This document shows, piece after piece, positions 5,814-6,703 of a stretch of DNA of 6,703 bases; within the stretch, counting starts at the first letter, position 1, and every line of letters starts with the position of its first letter. The notes under the pieces are model-generated. The model worked only from the letters and a program-made list of their open reading frames with translations, did not search any database and was not told the origin of the DNA. The stretch is from Acidobacteriota bacterium (GTDB lineage: Bacteria; Acidobacteriota; Vicinamibacteria; Vicinamibacterales; CAVVIG01), in the NCBI GenBank assembly GCA_003222555.1, contig QHWL01000263.1:382-7084 (forward strand), given 5' to 3'. The translations under genes were made by a program, and so were the position numbers.

Positions 5814-6703
5814 AAACGGCCATTCACGAGATCCCGTTCGCTCGACCGGAATTCGACGAAGCCGAAGCCCGCGCCGTCGCCGAGGTGCTGAGCAGCGGAT
5901 GGGTGAGCCAGGGTCCGCGGGTCGCGCGCTTCGAGGAAATGTTCGCTGAGCGTGTGGGCGCCCGCTACGCCGTTGCGACCTCCTCGTGCACGACGGCGCT
6001 GCACCTCGCGCTCGTCCTGGCCGGCGTCGGACCCGGCGATGAAGTGATCTGTCCGTCGTACACGTTCATCGCCACCGCAAACGCCGTTCTGTACACGGGC
6101 GCCACTCCGGTCTTTGCCGATATCGAACGGGACACCTGGAATATCGACCCCGGAGACGCACTCGGCCGCCTGTCGCCGCGGACCAAGGCGATCATCCCGG
6201 TGCATCAGGTAGGGCTTGCCGCCGATCTCGATCGCCTGGCGCCGTTGGCGGCGCCAGGCGTCTCGATCGTCGAAGACGCGGCCTGCGCCGTCGGATCCAC
6301 CTATCGCGGGCGCCCGATTGGCTCGCACGGCAATCTCGGTTGTTTCAGTTTCCATCCGCGCAAGACGATTTCGACTGGCGAAGGCGGCATGGTGACGACC
6401 GGCGACCCCGAAATCGCCGAGCGTGCGCGCAGATTGCGCTCACACGCGGCAAGCGTGTCTGCGTTGTCCCGACATCAGGCGAAGGGGTTGGTAGCCGAGG
6501 AGTATCGCGAGCTGGGGTTCAACTACCGCATGTCGGACGTGCAGGCCGCAATCGGCATCGCACAATTGTCGAAGCTTGACGGGCTGCTGGCGAAAAGGCG
6601 GGCGATTGCCGAACGGTACGACGCGGCGTTTGCGCGGCTGGGTGCGGTGCAGGTGCCTCCGCGGCCCGCCTATGCCGGGCACGCCTATCAGTCGTACGGG
6701 CTC
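5810..6703 (+). CDS. DegT/DnrJ/EryC1/StrS sugar aminotransferase 2 (3' truncated by window)
   Basis: This is the first 298 codons of a PLP-dependent sugar aminotransferase, open to the window edge; family members usually run about 370-400 residues, so roughly 75-100 are missing. It begins with the typical IPFARPEFDEAE and SGWVSQGP segments. PLP landmarks are SSCTTA (S58-A63, where C60 replaces the usual Gly of SGT), F86 in YTF, E-D156-A-A-C and K185 in SFHPRKTISTGEGG. GFNYRMSDVQAAIG follows near residue 240. The FHPxK-TGEGG signature resembles PseC/ArnB-type enzymes acting at C4, unlike the FYPxKNLGA of aminotransferase 1, so the two probably act at different positions or on different sugars (inference). 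The ATG at 5810 overlaps the epimerase stop as ATGA, and no Shine-Dalgarno is visible. The epimerase/dehydratase upstream could supply its keto-sugar. Confidence 0.93.
   Translation, partial: MKTAIHEIPFARPEFDEAEARAVAEVLSSGWVSQGPRVARFEEMFAERVGARYAVATSSCTTALHLALVLAGVGPGDEVICPSYTFIATANAVLYTGATPVFADIERDTWNIDPGDALGRLSPRTKAIIPVHQVGLAADLDRLAPLAAPGVSIVEDAACAVGSTYRGRPIGSHGNLGCFSFHPRKTISTGEGGMVTTGDPEIAERARRLRSHAASVSALSRHQAKGLVAEEYRELGFNYRMSDVQAAIGIAQLSKLDGLLAKRRAIAERYDAAFARLGAVQVPPRPAYAGHAYQSYGL

Overview
The window is a high-GC (roughly two-thirds G+C by eye), densely packed bacterial segment. All genes lie on the + strand and it reads as part of a surface-polysaccharide (O-antigen, capsule or exopolysaccharide) biosynthesis locus. 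It holds two glycosyltransferases, two PLP-dependent sugar aminotransferases (DegT/DnrJ/EryC1/StrS family), one Gfo/Idh/MocA oxidoreductase and one extended-SDR nucleotide-sugar epimerase/dehydratase. The last few codons of another gene lie at the left edge, and the second aminotransferase runs off the right edge. GC content, frequent GTG starts and the repeat described below fit a soil-type bacterium such as an Acidobacteriota member. That is a weak inference, because no taxonomic marker is present.

Layout. Positions 1-41 hold the 3' end of an upstream gene, which stops in an ATGA overlap with glycosyltransferase 1 (38-1285). Glycosyltransferase 2 (1266-2504 as called; a better-supported start may be GTG 1341) follows. 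The next genes are aminotransferase 1 (2501-3658, ATGA overlap) and the oxidoreductase (3655-4665, GTGA overlap). A 182-base gap at 4666-4847 carries an AT-richer nested palindrome with three 8-base units per inner arm. The epimerase (4848-5813) follows, coupled by ATGA to aminotransferase 2 (5810 to beyond 6703).

How the genes work together (inference). The oxidoreductase, epimerase and two aminotransferases would remodel a nucleotide-activated hexose into an amino or diamino sugar. The active-site motif of aminotransferase 1 looks like sugar C3-aminotransferases. That of aminotransferase 2 looks like enzymes of the PseC/ArnB type that act at C4. The two glycosyltransferases would add sugars to a lipid-linked or growing glycan at the cytoplasmic face of the membrane. 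The 4-base stop/start overlaps suggest translational coupling in two blocks separated by the palindrome.

I see no clearly undescribed system here. The most distinctive element is the palindromic repeat at 4692-4827. Substrates of all the enzymes are unresolved from sequence alone.
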